A DNA stretch of 64,000 nt. Origin: Coprobacter tertius. GTDB taxonomy: Bacteria > Bacteroidota > Bacteroidia > Bacteroidales > Coprobacteraceae. The stretch lies in the NCBI RefSeq assembly GCF_024330105.1, contig NZ_JANDHW010000005.1, positions 124,001 to 188,000 of the forward strand, in the 5' to 3' direction. The notes under the pieces are model-generated. The model saw only the letters and a program-made list of their open reading frames with translations, had not been told where the DNA came from and made no database searches. Both the position numbers and the translations under genes were made by a program. Positions 9,977-19,612 of this stretch are shown one piece after another. Every line of letters starts with the position of its first letter. Positions within the stretch are counted from its first letter, which is position 1.

Positions 9977-10792
9977 TTATTTTAATTTATCATATTCTTC
10001 ATCGCTTACCGGTTCGAGCCATTCGTTGAAGGTATCTTCACCGGGAATTTCGAAGGCAAGATGCGCGAACCAACTGTCGGCAGCCGCTCCGTGCCAGTGT
10101 TTCACATTAGCGGGAATATGGATGACTGTTCCGGGCAAAATTTCCTGTGCCGGTTTCCCTTCTTCCTGATACCAGCCTCTTCCGGCAACTCCTACCAGCA
10201 TCTGACCACCACCTTTCGATGCCTTATGAATATGCCAGTTATTGCGGCAACGAGGTTCGAAAGTCACATTGGAAAAAGGAATTTGTTCCGTTGAAATACG
10301 GGCAAGATAACTGTTACCGATGAAATACTTAGCATAAGCCGTGTTTGGTTCACCGATAGGAAAAATCATTTCCCGTTGAAAGGATGCTTTAGCATCTGTC
10401 TCGACCGTATCCTCTGCCCATACGTCCTTAGCCAGGCGGAAGGCCGCCCATGCTTTGGGCCATCCCGCATAAAAAGCAATATGGGTAATGATTTCGGAAA
10501 TTTCGGTGCGGGTAATACCGTTGTTTTTTGCCGATTGTAGATGGAATGTCAGTGAACTATCTGTAATCCCCTGACTGATAAGCGACGTAATCGTTACCAA
10601 GCTACGATCGCGAAGGCTAAGCAGGTCGTTTCTACTCCATACTTCCCCGAACAGAACATCGTCATTAAGTTCTGCAAATTTAGGAGCAAACTCACCGAGT
10701 TGGTCGCGCCCGGCAGTTTGTACAATCTTTTTTTGTGCCATAACATTAAATGTTAATATACTGAATACTGTTAATAAAATGATTTTATTCAT
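9977..10792 (-). CDS. Exported carboxymuconolactone decarboxylase (CMD)-cupin fusion protein
   Basis: 271 residues. A signal peptide (MNKIILLTVFSILTFNVMAQ) is followed by a CMD/AhpD-type helical domain (~residues 35-125, with EISEIITHIAFYAGWPKAWAA) and a cupin domain (~160-260). Cupin metal-binding residues are visible: His in NNWHIHKASKGGGQ, and the second motif PGTVIHIPANVKHWHGA. CMD-cupin proteins are widespread, mostly uncharacterized, and generally thought to act on quinone-like or aromatic compounds. There is no CxxC redox pair. It starts 6 bp after the upstream monooxygenase-like gene, indicating a two-gene operon. Confidence 0.85.
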   Translation of the reverse strand: MNKIILLTVFSILTFNVMAQKKIVQTAGRDQLGEFAPKFAELNDDVLFGEVWSRNDLLSLRDRSLVTITSLISQGITDSSLTFHLQSAKNNGITRTEISEIITHIAFYAGWPKAWAAFRLAKDVWAEDTVETDAKASFQREMIFPIGEPNTAYAKYFIGNSYLARISTEQIPFSNVTFEPRCRNNWHIHKASKGGGQMLVGVAGRGWYQEEGKPAQEILPGTVIHIPANVKHWHGAAADSWFAHLAFEIPGEDTFNEWLEPVSDEEYDKLK

Positions 10793-10798
10793 AATTAT

Positions 10799-11353
10799 TT
10801 ATTGAATGAAGTTATTAATTTTATTTGTAAAACTCAACGGGGTCTGGTCTAATAACATAAGCGATTTAATCATGTGCAGCGTTTCCCGTTTATATTTCAG
10901 AAAATGTTTAGATTGGATATGCGATGTATATGCCGCCTGATCAGCATATGTTTCGAGAATAGTAATCATACAAGGATTAGCTTTTTCCTGTACAGCATAC
11001 ATGGTTAACACTCCCGGTTCTGTACGTAAAGATATTTCGCCGACTTCTATCGCATACGTCTTGTACACATCGAGATATTCGGGAAAAACTTCTATTTTAG
11101 ATAAGCGTACGATACCGTCGGATGCCATTGGCAATTTAGTGCACATACCTTTACGATCTATTGCAGAAACGTTTACTTTCCCAACGATCTCCTCACCAGT
11201 TACCATCATCGGTTTCGCATAAAAAGCCAACAGATTCCCCAGACTTTCCTTTTCCATTTTCATGGTAAATTGTTGATTCGGTTTCTTTTTCACTGCCATA
11301 CAACAAAACAACAAAACAGATAGAAACAGAATACTTAAAATCGATTTTATCAT
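10799..11353 (-). CDS. Exported antibiotic biosynthesis monooxygenase (ABM)-like protein
   Basis: 184 residues with an N-terminal hydrophobic export signal (MIKSILSILFLSVLLFCC). Residues ~85-165 carry an ABM-type ferredoxin-like domain: LSKIEVFPEYLDVYKTYAIEV, a strand pair, and ILETYADQAAYTSHIQSKHFLKYK with the characteristic His near the end of the helix. Members of this fold include quinol monooxygenases that need no cofactor. The neighbouring CMD-cupin gene suggests joint handling of a quinone-like compound in the envelope, which is inference. First gene of its operon. A TAATTTTG -7 box ends only 8 nt before the ATG, so the leader would be very short. Confidence 0.75.
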   Translation of the reverse strand: MIKSILSILFLSVLLFCCMAVKKKPNQQFTMKMEKESLGNLLAFYAKPMMVTGEEIVGKVNVSAIDRKGMCTKLPMASDGIVRLSKIEVFPEYLDVYKTYAIEVGEISLRTEPGVLTMYAVQEKANPCMITILETYADQAAYTSHIQSKHFLKYKRETLHMIKSLMLLDQTPLSFTNKINNFIQ

Positions 11354-11360
11354 ACTTTTG

Positions 11361-11368
11361 CAAAATTA
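11361..11368 (-). promoter_or_regulatory. Possible -7 box (TAATTTTG) for the ABM/CMD-cupin operon
   Basis: Matches Bacteroidetes TAnnTTTG on the minus strand, 8 nt from the start codon. No TTTG -33 element was found at the usual distance. Confidence 0.35.
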
Positions 11369-12125
11369 TATTATTCTCGTTCGAATTCCATCCGTAAATT
11401 TCCGGCAACGCTCAATGTTTCGATACCTATATGAGGAAAAGTTGAATCCACAACCTTTCAAGATGTAGAGTGAAAACATCCTCCGGCTCCGCCAGAAGAG
11501 AACGGTCATACGTCAACTCTCCAAGTCTAACCTCTTAAACGTCCTCTCATGCATACCTATATCGGTTAGTATTTAATTATATGTTTTTTTTATCAACTTT
11601 GCAATGACAAAATTATACCGATTTTCGAGTAAGCTTATTATATAAATTACAGAAGTTTGTACCAATATTACTGATTCTGAGAAGGCCGTGAATCATGTAG
11701 CGAAAAAAATATATTTTTCAAGTTAAAATTTAGAGAGTAAGATAAAAGATAAGATCGTGAATATGGAATCGGTAAGCGATTATAACAATTACCTGGGGAT
11801 TGAGACATTTATGCCTAAAGCTCTCTGTTACGTCATATACACGTGAATTTAGGTTTTTACACGATACTTCTGAAAGAGGTAAAATAGCGGAGACCTGAAA
11901 ATTTTCGTAAGAAGTAATATTCCGATTCTATGCCTCGTACGTAAGCTCTTTTAAATAGATATATAATTTTTACTAAGCACAAGTGAAAAATTTGTTTCAG
12001 ATACTGTAACCCGTTTTCTTATATCTTCTACGTTTATCATCATCTGTAACTCATCCGCTCATATTTTCGTTTTTTATCCGTATCTTTGAAGCGGATAAGC
12101 AACCCTTCGGCAAAGTATAAATATA
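11369..12125. other. Long AT-rich intergenic region
   Basis: About 760 bp without a convincing gene. A minus-strand frame at 11427-11534 (36 codons, including LTYDRSLLAEPEDVF) is richer in GC and protein-like but lacks a start; it could be a gene remnant. A second -7-like TATCTTTG lies at 12081-12088, upstream of the main pepT promoter. Confidence 0.5.
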
Positions 12126-12157
12126 TTTGACTTTACATCCGGTTTGCATTATCTTTG
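12126..12157 (+). promoter_or_regulatory. Bacteroidetes-type promoter of pepT
   Basis: TTTG at 12126-12129, exactly 20 nt, then TATCTTTG at 12150-12157. It places transcription start near 12163 and supports ATG 12209 as the pepT start, since the longer open frame would begin inside the promoter. Confidence 0.75.
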
Positions 12158-12208
12158 CTCGATAAAACGAAAGACCTTAATTGGAAGAACAATAATAAAC
12201 ACACCTAT

Positions 12209-13432
12209 ATGGATTTAGTAAATCGTTTTTTACACTACGTCAGCTTCGATACCCAATCGGACGAGCTTACCAATATGACTCCCAGTACTCCGGGACAAAT
12301 GATTTTTGCACGAGAACTGGAAAAAGAACTTAAAAAAATCGGAATGACTGAAGTATCCCTCGACGAAAATGGCTATTTAATGGCTACCTTACCGTCTAAT
12401 ACTGATAAAAAAGTTCCCACAATAGGATTTATCGCCCACCTCGATACGAGTCCCGATCTTTCGGGACGTCATGTTACTCCCCGTATTGTAAAAAATTACG
12501 ACGGAAACGATATCGTACTCAGCCAAGAAGATAATATCGTACTGAAAACCGAAGATTTTCCCGAAGTAAAAAAATATATCGGACAGGATTTAATCGTAAC
12601 AAATGGTAAAACCTTATTAGGAGCCGATGATAAAGCCGGTATCGCTGAAATCATTTCGGCAATGGAATACCTGATTAATCATCCTGAAATAAAACACGGC
12701 AAAATACGCGTTGCTTTTACTCCCGACGAAGAGATAGGAAAAGGACCGCACAAATTCGACATAGACCGGTTTGGTGCCGATTGGGCCTATACACTCGATG
12801 GTGGAGAAATCGGTGAACTCGAATATGAAAACTTTAACGCCGCCATGGCAAAAATTACATTTATCGGAAGAAATGTACATCCGGGGTATGCCAAACATAA
12901 AATGATAAACTCTTTACGTATCGCCATACAATACGCAATCATGCTGCCGAGATGGGAAACTCCAGAACACACCGAAGGATACGAAGGGTTTTACCATTTA
13001 ATTTCATGTGAGGGATCGGTAGAAAAAACCGTACTGACGTACATAATTCGCGATCATGATCGCGACCGTTTCGACCGGCGTAAAAAAGAATTCGAGCACC
13101 TTACCCGTAAAATTAATAAAGAGTTCCCCGAATGCGCTAGCCTCGAAATAAAGGACCAGTATTACAACATGCATGAAAAAATAGAACCGGTAAAATATAT
13201 TGTCGATCTCGCTTTTGAAGCTATGGAAAAATCAGGCGTTACTCCATCGGTAAAACCGGTACGAGGCGGTACCGACGGTGCACAACTTTCGTTTATGGGA
13301 CTTCCCTGTCCCAATATTTTTGCCGGGGGGCATAATTTTCACGGACGATACGAATTCGTTCCTATACAATCGATGGAAAAAGCCAGTGAAGTAGTCGTAC
13401 AAATCGCCAAGCTCGCAGTCGAAAAACATTAA
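12209..13432 (+). CDS. pepT: Tripeptide aminopeptidase (peptidase T)
   Basis: 407 residues from ATG 12209 ([18 protein letters not shown]), matching the usual ~408 residues of PepT; the frame opens further upstream, but that part overlaps the promoter. It is a cytoplasmic M20-family zinc aminopeptidase that removes the N-terminal residue of tripeptides. Visible motifs: IAHLDTSPD (zinc His and Asp), [13 protein letters not shown] (bridging Asp), [10 protein letters not shown] (catalytic Glu pair), [14 protein letters not shown], and [27 protein letters not shown] (C-terminal metal ligand region). Monocistronic, with its own promoter and terminator. Confidence 0.95.
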   Translation: MDLVNRFLHYVSFDTQSDELTNMTPSTPGQMIFARELEKELKKIGMTEVSLDENGYLMATLPSNTDKKVPTIGFIAHLDTSPDLSGRHVTPRIVKNYDGNDIVLSQEDNIVLKTEDFPEVKKYIGQDLIVTNGKTLLGADDKAGIAEIISAMEYLINHPEIKHGKIRVAFTPDEEIGKGPHKFDIDRFGADWAYTLDGGEIGELEYENFNAAMAKITFIGRNVHPGYAKHKMINSLRIAIQYAIMLPRWETPEHTEGYEGFYHLISCEGSVEKTVLTYIIRDHDRDRFDRRKKEFEHLTRKINKEFPECASLEIKDQYYNMHEKIEPVKYIVDLAFEAMEKSGVTPSVKPVRGGTDGAQLSFMGLPCPNIFAGGHNFHGRYEFVPIQSMEKASEVVVQIAKLAVEKH

Positions 13433-13454
13433 ACATATATTATCTATAAACCTT

Positions 13455-13500
13455 TAAGAGCAGATTTCGAGCCGAACACCTGAAACCTGCTCTTATTTTT
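13455..13500 (+). terminator. Rho-independent terminator after pepT
   Basis: TAAGAGCAG pairs with CTGCTCTTA, followed by a run of T. It ends 15 bp before miaA. Confidence 0.8.
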
Positions 13501-13514
13501 CTATCGTATTACTG

Positions 13515-14429
13515 ATGATGAGTAAAACACTGATCGTACTTTTGGGTCCTACCGGTGTAGGAAAAACAGATCTTTCACTAAACCTGGCCGAATATTATAA
13601 ATGCCCGATTTTGTCCTGTGACAGTAGGCAATTATATCGCCAGCTGGTAATAGGTACAGCCGCCCCAACTCCCGAACAGATGTCACGGATAAAACATTAC
13701 TTTGTAGGGACACTTGATATTACTGATTATTACAGTGCTGCCCTTTACGAAGAAAATGCTTTAAAGTTAATGGAAAACTTATTCCTAACTCACGATACTT
13801 TACTTATGACAGGAGGATCGATGATGTATATCGATGCTGTTTGTAACGGAATAGACATACTACCGACCGTCTCGGAAGAAATACGTACAGCTACGCTGGA
13901 AAAATACCGAAATGAAGGTTTGGATGCCATTTGTGAAGAACTGAAAAAGCTTGATCCGGTATTTTACAATCAGGTAGATCTGAAAAACCCTAAACGTGTT
14001 ATTCATGCACTCGAAATTTGTTACATGACCGAACGTCCCTATTCGGAACTGCGTACTAATACGAAAAAAAAACGACCTTTCGATATCCTTAAAATAGGAC
14101 TGCGTCGGGAACGGGAAGAACTATACCAACGTATAAACAACCGTGTTGACGAAATGATAAAAGAAGGATTGGTAGAAGAAGCTCGCAACGTATACGAACA
14201 CCGGGAAATGAATTCACTGAATACGGTAGGTTATAAAGAAATTTTTAAATACTTGTCGGGAGAATGGGATCTGGACTTTTCCATAGAGAAAATAAAACGG
14301 AATACAAGGGTATATTCGCGTAAACAAATGACCTGGTTTAAAAGAGATTCTGAAATAAACTGGTTCTATCCAGAGGAAAAAGAACAAATAATATCATTTA
14401 TCGACTCTAAGCTGTACGGTAAAAAATAA
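13515..14429 (+). CDS. miaA: tRNA dimethylallyltransferase
   Basis: 304 residues, standard length for MiaA. It transfers the dimethylallyl group to A37 of tRNAs that read codons beginning with U. The P-loop [15 protein letters not shown] is near residues 11-25, followed by [18 protein letters not shown] (catalytic Asp region), [10 protein letters not shown], and the C-terminal [16 protein letters not shown] and [16 protein letters not shown] motifs. ATG codons at 13515 and 13518 are both possible starts. Bacteroidales often carry two miaA paralogs, and only one is in this window. Bounded by hairpin terminators on both sides. Confidence 0.95.
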   Translation: MMSKTLIVLLGPTGVGKTDLSLNLAEYYKCPILSCDSRQLYRQLVIGTAAPTPEQMSRIKHYFVGTLDITDYYSAALYEENALKLMENLFLTHDTLLMTGGSMMYIDAVCNGIDILPTVSEEIRTATLEKYRNEGLDAICEELKKLDPVFYNQVDLKNPKRVIHALEICYMTERPYSELRTNTKKKRPFDILKIGLRREREELYQRINNRVDEMIKEGLVEEARNVYEHREMNSLNTVGYKEIFKYLSGEWDLDFSIEKIKRNTRVYSRKQMTWFKRDSEINWFYPEEKEQIISFIDSKLYGKK

Positions 14430-14430
14430 A

Positions 14431-14465
14431 AAAGAAGCAGAGATTAATCCCCGCTTCTTTTCTTT
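14431..14465. terminator. Bidirectional terminator between convergent genes
   Basis: AAAGAAGC pairs with GCTTCTTT, with A-rich 5' and T-rich 3' flanks. It serves miaA (+) and the nucleotidyltransferase gene (-). Confidence 0.75.
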
Positions 14466-14483
14466 AACTACAAATATATAAAA

Positions 14484-15383
14484 TCAGAACAATTTTTCCG
14501 GATATTCGCCTGCTGCAACCAATTCGTTTATTTTAGCGACAACCGAAGGACGGTCTTGAGCATAAGTAACTCCAAACCATTTAGAAGTAGTATCCAATAC
14601 TTTTACAGTAGCCATCTTATTTTGAATAAGATAATTTACCATCAATGGAATAAAATATTCCGCTTTGATATTGTCGGCATTATCTTTGAGAAATTGGACG
14701 AAATAATCTTCGGAATATTTAAAATAGTCGGGTGTAAATCCCCACATATTCATCGATACGGGAGTATTTTCATCGACCTCCGTCCAAGTTTCTCCTTCTT
14801 TAAACATGACTTTACCATCGATACGTTCGATATGGGTACGTTCTACAACGGTAGTCAGAAAATCATTTTCGTCTTTTGCACAGATACCGCGCGCTACGGC
14901 TCCGCTTTCGGACAATGTATTGCCAATACGATAACCGACCATGCAATAATGATTCTTTTCTCCTTCGAGACGGGAAAGATATTTACCCAAAACGGCAAAA
15001 CTGTCACGACCGTAGAAGTCATCGGCATTTATCACGGCAAAAGGTTCTTTTATAACATCTTTTCCCATGAGTACAGCATGATTGGTTCCCCAGGGTTTTA
15101 CCCGATCGGGATTAAGAGTGAAACCTTCAGGTAAATAATCGAGTTCTTGATATACCAGTTCAACGGGAATGATATTCTCGTATTTAGGAAGAATTTTTTC
15201 TCTGAAATCTTTTTCGAAAGTATGGCGAATGACAAATACAACTTTACCAAAACCACCACGTATGGCATCGAAAATAGAATAATCCATGATTGTTTCACCA
15301 TTGGGACCCAACCCGTCGATCTGCTTCAATCCGCCATATCGGCTCCCCATACCAGCAGCCAGGACAAAAAGTGTCGGTTTCAT
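14484..15383 (-). CDS. Sugar-phosphate nucleotidyltransferase family protein
   Basis: 299 residues. The N-terminal signature LAAGMGSRYGGLKQIDGLGPNG is the nucleotide-binding loop of the NTP_transferase family, followed by GTNHAVLMGKDVI and AVINADDFYG (metal-binding Asp pair). The family makes NDP-sugars from NTP and sugar 1-phosphate. This branch is common in Bacteroidales and its sugar is unknown, so neither GalU nor RfbA should be assumed. It is a lone gene transcribed toward miaA and divergent from the sigma factor gene. Confidence 0.85.
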   Translation of the reverse strand: MKPTLFVLAAGMGSRYGGLKQIDGLGPNGETIMDYSIFDAIRGGFGKVVFVIRHTFEKDFREKILPKYENIIPVELVYQELDYLPEGFTLNPDRVKPWGTNHAVLMGKDVIKEPFAVINADDFYGRDSFAVLGKYLSRLEGEKNHYCMVGYRIGNTLSESGAVARGICAKDENDFLTTVVERTHIERIDGKVMFKEGETWTEVDENTPVSMNMWGFTPDYFKYSEDYFVQFLKDNADNIKAEYFIPLMVNYLIQNKMATVKVLDTTSKWFGVTYAQDRPSVVAKINELVAAGEYPEKLF

Positions 15384-15745
15384 TTCTTAAAATTTAAAGT
15401 GTTACTATTTTATTGATACATTATGATCGAATTAAATGTAGCGATCAAGCGACAAAGATACATAAACAAATGTAAAATTTACACTATTTACCGATATAAT
15501 TTATGGAGATAAAAATATTAAAAAATAAAAGACGAATAAAAATTATCCCCTCTTTTAACATTTAACATTTCATGGGTTAACGACGTTAAATATATATCCG
15601 AAGTAAAAAAATCATTCGAAAAACTTTAGGGATTAAGAAAAATGCATTTTATTTGTAGCAAAACACAAACAATCTATAATTAACCCATAAACCGAAAAGC
15701 CTATAGAAACATCGTTACTCTTTAATCAAACATAGGAACAACACA
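15384..15745. other. Divergent promoter region, AT-rich
   Basis: About 360 bp between the nucleotidyltransferase and sigma-factor genes. It should contain both promoters. I see only weak matches to TAnnTTTG (for example TTTATTTG near 15648) and no small gene. Confidence 0.5.
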
Positions 15746-16336
15746 ATGGATAATTTATTATCTCAACCGGACGAAATGTTGGTTGATTTGTATGCAAAGG
15801 GTAATAATGAGGCTTTTGACATTCTGTTAAACCGTCACAAAAACAGAATTTATACCTACATTTATTACGTAGTACGCAATCGAGATCTTACAGAAGATAT
15901 TTTTCAGGAAACTTTTGTAAAAGCTATTGTGACCATTAAACAGGGAAGATACACCGAAAACGGTAAGTTCCCTGCATGGATCACTCGTATCGCACATAAT
16001 CTCATCATCGATTATTACCGTCAGGAAAAGAACGAAAACCAAATATCGAATGATGAAACCGAAGCCGATATATTCAACAACAAAGACCTGAGTGAAGGTA
16101 CGATCGAAGACATACTGGTAGAAAAACAGATACATGCCGACATCAGAAAACTGGTAAAAGCCCTTCCCGAAAATCAAAGGGAAGTTCTTATTATGCGATA
16201 TTACAAAAATATGAGTTTCAAAGAAATCGCAGATGCCACTAACGTGAGTATAAACACGGCCCTGGGACGCATGCGGTATGCTATTTTAAACATACGCAAA
16301 TTAGCCGAAGAAAAAAATATTACGTTAACGTTATAA
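15746..16336 (+). CDS. Sigma-70 family (ECF-type) RNA polymerase sigma factor
   Basis: 196 residues with sigma region 2 (NEAFDILLNRHKNRIYTYIYY to FPAWITRIAHNLIIDYYRQEK, ~25-95) and region 4 (LPENQREVLIMRYYKNMSFKEIADATNVSINTALGRMRYA, ~140-185), separated by an acidic linker; region 3 is absent, as in ECF sigmas. No anti-sigma factor or SusC/D pair is adjacent, so it is not one of the Bacteroidales glycan-responsive ECF sigmas. It resembles the conserved stand-alone sigma of the order. A 54-aa ORF follows 66 bp downstream. Confidence 0.92.
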   Translation: MDNLLSQPDEMLVDLYAKGNNEAFDILLNRHKNRIYTYIYYVVRNRDLTEDIFQETFVKAIVTIKQGRYTENGKFPAWITRIAHNLIIDYYRQEKNENQISNDETEADIFNNKDLSEGTIEDILVEKQIHADIRKLVKALPENQREVLIMRYYKNMSFKEIADATNVSINTALGRMRYAILNIRKLAEEKNITLTL

Positions 16337-16402
16337 TTTTAAGGCTGCCGAAATAATAAAGCAATCATAGTTGCGTTCTTTATATAAACAATACAATAAA
16401 GA

Positions 16403-16567
16403 ATGCCTATGAATAAAAAAACTACATCTGAAACTGTGTCCGGGAAAACTCTTTTTATAGAAATGACTCCTAAAAAGATCACTCTCGATAAAATAAGTCA
16501 ATTCGCACGGACATATACATTTGAAAAAAATCTCCCGGCAAAACTGGCTTCATACGTAATTAATTAA
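16403..16567 (+). CDS. Small protein downstream of the sigma factor gene
   Basis: A 54-codon frame, ATG 16403 to TAA 16567 (alternative ATG 16409), beginning MPMNKKTTSETVSG and ending in FEKNLPAKLASYVIN. It is basic and partly helical, with no signal or membrane segment. A strong terminator follows 30 bp later, so sigma gene and small ORF form one unit. My recollection of similar short proteins behind this sigma gene in related genomes is unverified. A function cannot be named; modulating the sigma factor is only a positional guess. Confidence 0.6.
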   Translation: MPMNKKTTSETVSGKTLFIEMTPKKITLDKISQFARTYTFEKNLPAKLASYVIN

Positions 16568-16597
16568 ATAACAGTTGAAACTGAACGGTGCAATGGT

Positions 16598-16650
16598 ACC
16601 GGACATAAGAAAAAGAATAATACAAAACTTTTTCTTATGTCCGGTTTCTT
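16598..16650 (+). terminator. Strong rho-independent terminator
   Basis: A perfect 18-bp stem, ACCGGACATAAGAAAAAG with its reverse complement, around a 12-nt loop (16616-16627), followed by T-rich sequence. Confidence 0.9.
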
Positions 16651-16715
16651 TTCATTGCCTTATCTCTTTTTTAAAATAATTCATCCGTACAGCCTCGTTT
16701 TCCGGCCATTTGTTT

Positions 16716-16723
16716 TATATTTG
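16716..16723 (+). promoter_or_regulatory. -7 box (TATATTTG) of rpe
   Basis: Matches TAnnTTTG, 31 nt before the rpe ATG. The -33 element is weak. Confidence 0.5.
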
Positions 16724-16754
16724 TAAAAAACATAAATAACCGCAATTATATATT

Positions 16755-17405
16755 ATGAGTTGCAAAATAGCTCCTTCGTTACTCGCAGCCAATTTCGGTT
16801 GTTTGCGGGAAGAAATAAACAGGGTAAACGATAGCGAAGCCGACTGGCTTCATATCGATGTAATGGACGGGGTATTCGTACCTAATATCTCTTTCGGGTT
16901 CCCGGTTATGGAATATATCAAAGAACTCAGCAAAAAACCGCTGGATGTACATTTGATGATTACCGATCCGGCTAAATTTATAAATGAAGTAAAAGACTCC
17001 GGTGCTTACATTATGAATGTTCATTACGAAGCATGCCTGCATCTGCATCGAACCATCCAACAAATTAAAGAATGCGGGATGAAAGCGGCCGTTACTCTTA
17101 ACCCTCATACACCGGTTATCTTGCTCGAAGATATTATACGCGACGTAGATATGGTATTGATCATGTCGGTAAACCCGGGATTCGGCGGACAAAAATTTAT
17201 AGAAAATTCTATCGAGAAAGTTAGCCGTCTGAAAGAACTTATCCTGCGTAAAAACTCCTCTGCACTAATAGAAGTAGATGGTGGGATAAATCTTGAAACA
17301 GGGAAAAAAATCGTCGATGCGGGAGCCGATGTATTAGTTGCCGGAAACTCTGTATTTAGAGCATCTGATCCTGTTGAAATGATAAGCAAACTGAAAATGC
17401 TCTGA
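16755..17405 (+). CDS. rpe: Ribulose-phosphate 3-epimerase
   Basis: 216 residues, the normal size of Rpe. It interconverts ribulose 5-phosphate and xylulose 5-phosphate in the cytoplasm, using a divalent metal. Motifs of the TIM barrel are clear: APSLLAANF, DWLHIDVMDGVFVPNISFG (metal His and catalytic Asp), LDVHLMI (metal His), MSVNPGFGGQKFI, and IEVDGGIN (second Asp). It precedes comEC by 128 bp. Confidence 0.96.
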   Translation: MSCKIAPSLLAANFGCLREEINRVNDSEADWLHIDVMDGVFVPNISFGFPVMEYIKELSKKPLDVHLMITDPAKFINEVKDSGAYIMNVHYEACLHLHRTIQQIKECGMKAAVTLNPHTPVILLEDIIRDVDMVLIMSVNPGFGGQKFIENSIEKVSRLKELILRKNSSALIEVDGGINLETGKKIVDAGADVLVAGNSVFRASDPVEMISKLKML

Positions 17406-17533
17406 TATATACAAGAGGCAGAGAAGCCGATAAGAAAAATTTATTTATTTTATTTCTTCCGGTACCTGAAAAACACGATATCGACTTTTTATCGTTTTCT
17501 CTGTCTCGTGCTTTTTAATTAATCGCCCTTTAT

Positions 17534-19612
17534 ATGCAATATGTTCCTTTTTTGCGTTTTCTATTACCTTTTATCACCGGAATATGCTCACAGATATATC
17601 TCGAAGGATATATCATTCCCTTATATTCGACCTGTATCGGCATTTGTTTTCTTATAATCCACTATTCCTCACGCAATATCGAAAGTAAATACCGTACGAA
17701 AAACAATTTCGGCATCTTTATTTTTTTTAGTTTTCTTGCATTAGGATCGGGTACGGTTTCTTTTCGGCAGATGCAAGAAAAAGAAATTCCGCCATCATAT
17801 ACATCAGTCATTGCCAGAATCGCACAAGACGCAGAAATAAGAGACAAATCGGTACGCTGCCTCGTTGAACTGAAAGGATGGATGCAAAAAGACAAACTGA
17901 TCGTTAACAAACAGGGATATGCGTTACTGTATTTACAAAAAGAAGAAAACGCAGAAAGTCTGGTGCAAAGAAATTATGTAATTTTCAAACAAAATCTACA
18001 GTTTATTAAGAATGCAAGAATCCCCGACTCTTTCGATTATGCTCTTCATACCCGCAGTAAAGGAATCATATATTCCCAATATGTATCTACCAAAGACTGG
18101 GAAAGATTAGGGTATGATCCTCATAAAAATTTTCGGGAGATAGCATTGATATTCCGTAAGAGAGCTGCTGATATTATACAAAAAACTGATTTGCCCGAAG
18201 AACGGAAGGCGTTCCTACAAGCTCTTTTATTGGGTGAAATCCAAAACATAAACTCCACACAACGAGCATCGTTTTCTACTGCCGGTATCTCCCATATATT
18301 AGCCGTGAGCGGATTACATACCGGAATCATCTGGTGGCTGTTAGGAATGATTCTTCTGCCTTTCAAATATATTGCAGGCGGTCGTTTACGTTATTTTCTA
18401 ATCATAACCGGATTATGGTTTTACGCTTTCTTCACCGGATTATCACCTTCTGTAACGAGAGCGACGATTATGGCAACGATGATACTGGCAGGTATGATTT
18501 TGGGTCGTAAAAACATAACGTTGAACTCATTGCTTATCGCAGCATTTCTGATGTTGCTTTACCAGCCCTACTATCTGTTCGACATCGGATTTCAACTAAG
18601 TTTTACCGCCGTATTATCCATAACCTTCCTTTATCACCTACTAACAAGATGTATTTTCCCCCGCCATATTCTGTTACGAAGAATCTGGTCTCTCACCGCA
18701 TTATCTCTATCGGCACAAATAGGCACACTACCTATCGCGGTTTATTATTTTCATGAAATACCGATTCTGTTTTTGCTCTCAAATCTTCTCATACTTCCCC
18801 TATTGCCGTTTATAATGGGTACCGGCCTCTTGTATCTGTTTTTATCAGCAATCGGTTTTCAGGCTCACTGGATATTGCTCATTCTGAATTATCTTTCGAA
18901 TTACGTTTTGCAAATAACCGAATTTTTATCGGGGTTACCTTTCGCCTCGATTAAAAGGATATGGCTTTTCCCCAGATACTTGTTTTTATATTATATAACA
19001 GTTCTTATTGCCATTCTCGCAATCGTTTACCGAAAAAAAACTCTATTATTAAGTTTACTTCCGGCATTGTTGCTCTTCCTCATCATCGATCTTGTTTTTC
19101 CTCCACACCAACCCGTAAAAAATGGCTGGCTTGTTTTTGACCAAAACTCGGGTACGACCTTTAATTTTATCGATAAAGGTAAAAATTATATATTTCGAGT
19201 AGATACCTTAAACGATATGGATAAAATATATCGAATGGGAAATAATTTCTGGATGAAAAACGACCTCGGGCTTCCTGATACGATTCCACAGAAAGTCCCT
19301 ACGGGAAACTTATATATAAATAAACCGTTTTTATATTTCCAGGGAAAATACATTCTCATTCTCGACTCCTCCCGATGGCGGAACACAACAGCAAGACATC
19401 GGTTAAAAGTCGATTATGCGGTTATCTGTAAAGGATTCTCCGGAAAACTTACGGATCTTACCAACTTATTCGTGTTCGACTCGATTATCATTTCGGCTGA
19501 CGTAAACCATTTCAAAAAAGAGGCCTTGATAAAAGAATGCCGCCGATTGCATTTAAACTGCTTTCCTATAAAAGACAAAGGAACTTGGAAAGATTACACA
19601 GATGAAAACTAA
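17534..19612 (+). CDS. comEC: ComEC/Rec2-family membrane protein (DNA-uptake channel family)
   Basis: 692 residues with many membrane spans. An N-terminal DUF4131 region (~30-170) is followed by the Competence domain (~230-500), with the typical ILAVSGLHTGIIWWLLG and GLSPSVTRATIMATM stretches. After residue ~520 there is a soluble domain where Bacillus ComEC has a metallo-beta-lactamase fold, but no HxHxDH metal motif is visible here, so this domain is degenerate or different. The family conducts single-stranded DNA across the inner membrane; natural competence is not shown by this window. Its last 4 bp overlap the end of the convergent TonB-receptor gene. Confidence 0.88.
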   Translation: MQYVPFLRFLLPFITGICSQIYLEGYIIPLYSTCIGICFLIIHYSSRNIESKYRTKNNFGIFIFFSFLALGSGTVSFRQMQEKEIPPSYTSVIARIAQDAEIRDKSVRCLVELKGWMQKDKLIVNKQGYALLYLQKEENAESLVQRNYVIFKQNLQFIKNARIPDSFDYALHTRSKGIIYSQYVSTKDWERLGYDPHKNFREIALIFRKRAADIIQKTDLPEERKAFLQALLLGEIQNINSTQRASFSTAGISHILAVSGLHTGIIWWLLGMILLPFKYIAGGRLRYFLIITGLWFYAFFTGLSPSVTRATIMATMILAGMILGRKNITLNSLLIAAFLMLLYQPYYLFDIGFQLSFTAVLSITFLYHLLTRCIFPRHILLRRIWSLTALSLSAQIGTLPIAVYYFHEIPILFLLSNLLILPLLPFIMGTGLLYLFLSAIGFQAHWILLILNYLSNYVLQITEFLSGLPFASIKRIWLFPRYLFLYYITVLIAILAIVYRKKTLLLSLLPALLLFLIIDLVFPPHQPVKNGWLVFDQNSGTTFNFIDKGKNYIFRVDTLNDMDKIYRMGNNFWMKNDLGLPDTIPQKVPTGNLYINKPFLYFQGKYILILDSSRWRNTTARHRLKVDYAVICKGFSGKLTDLTNLFVFDSIIISADVNHFKKEALIKECRRLHLNCFPIKDKGTWKDYTDEN

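Noticed and set aside
11427-11534. Protein-like 36-codon frame in the long intergenic region
   Set aside because: No start codon and no identifiable family; could be a remnant but cannot be supported as a gene.
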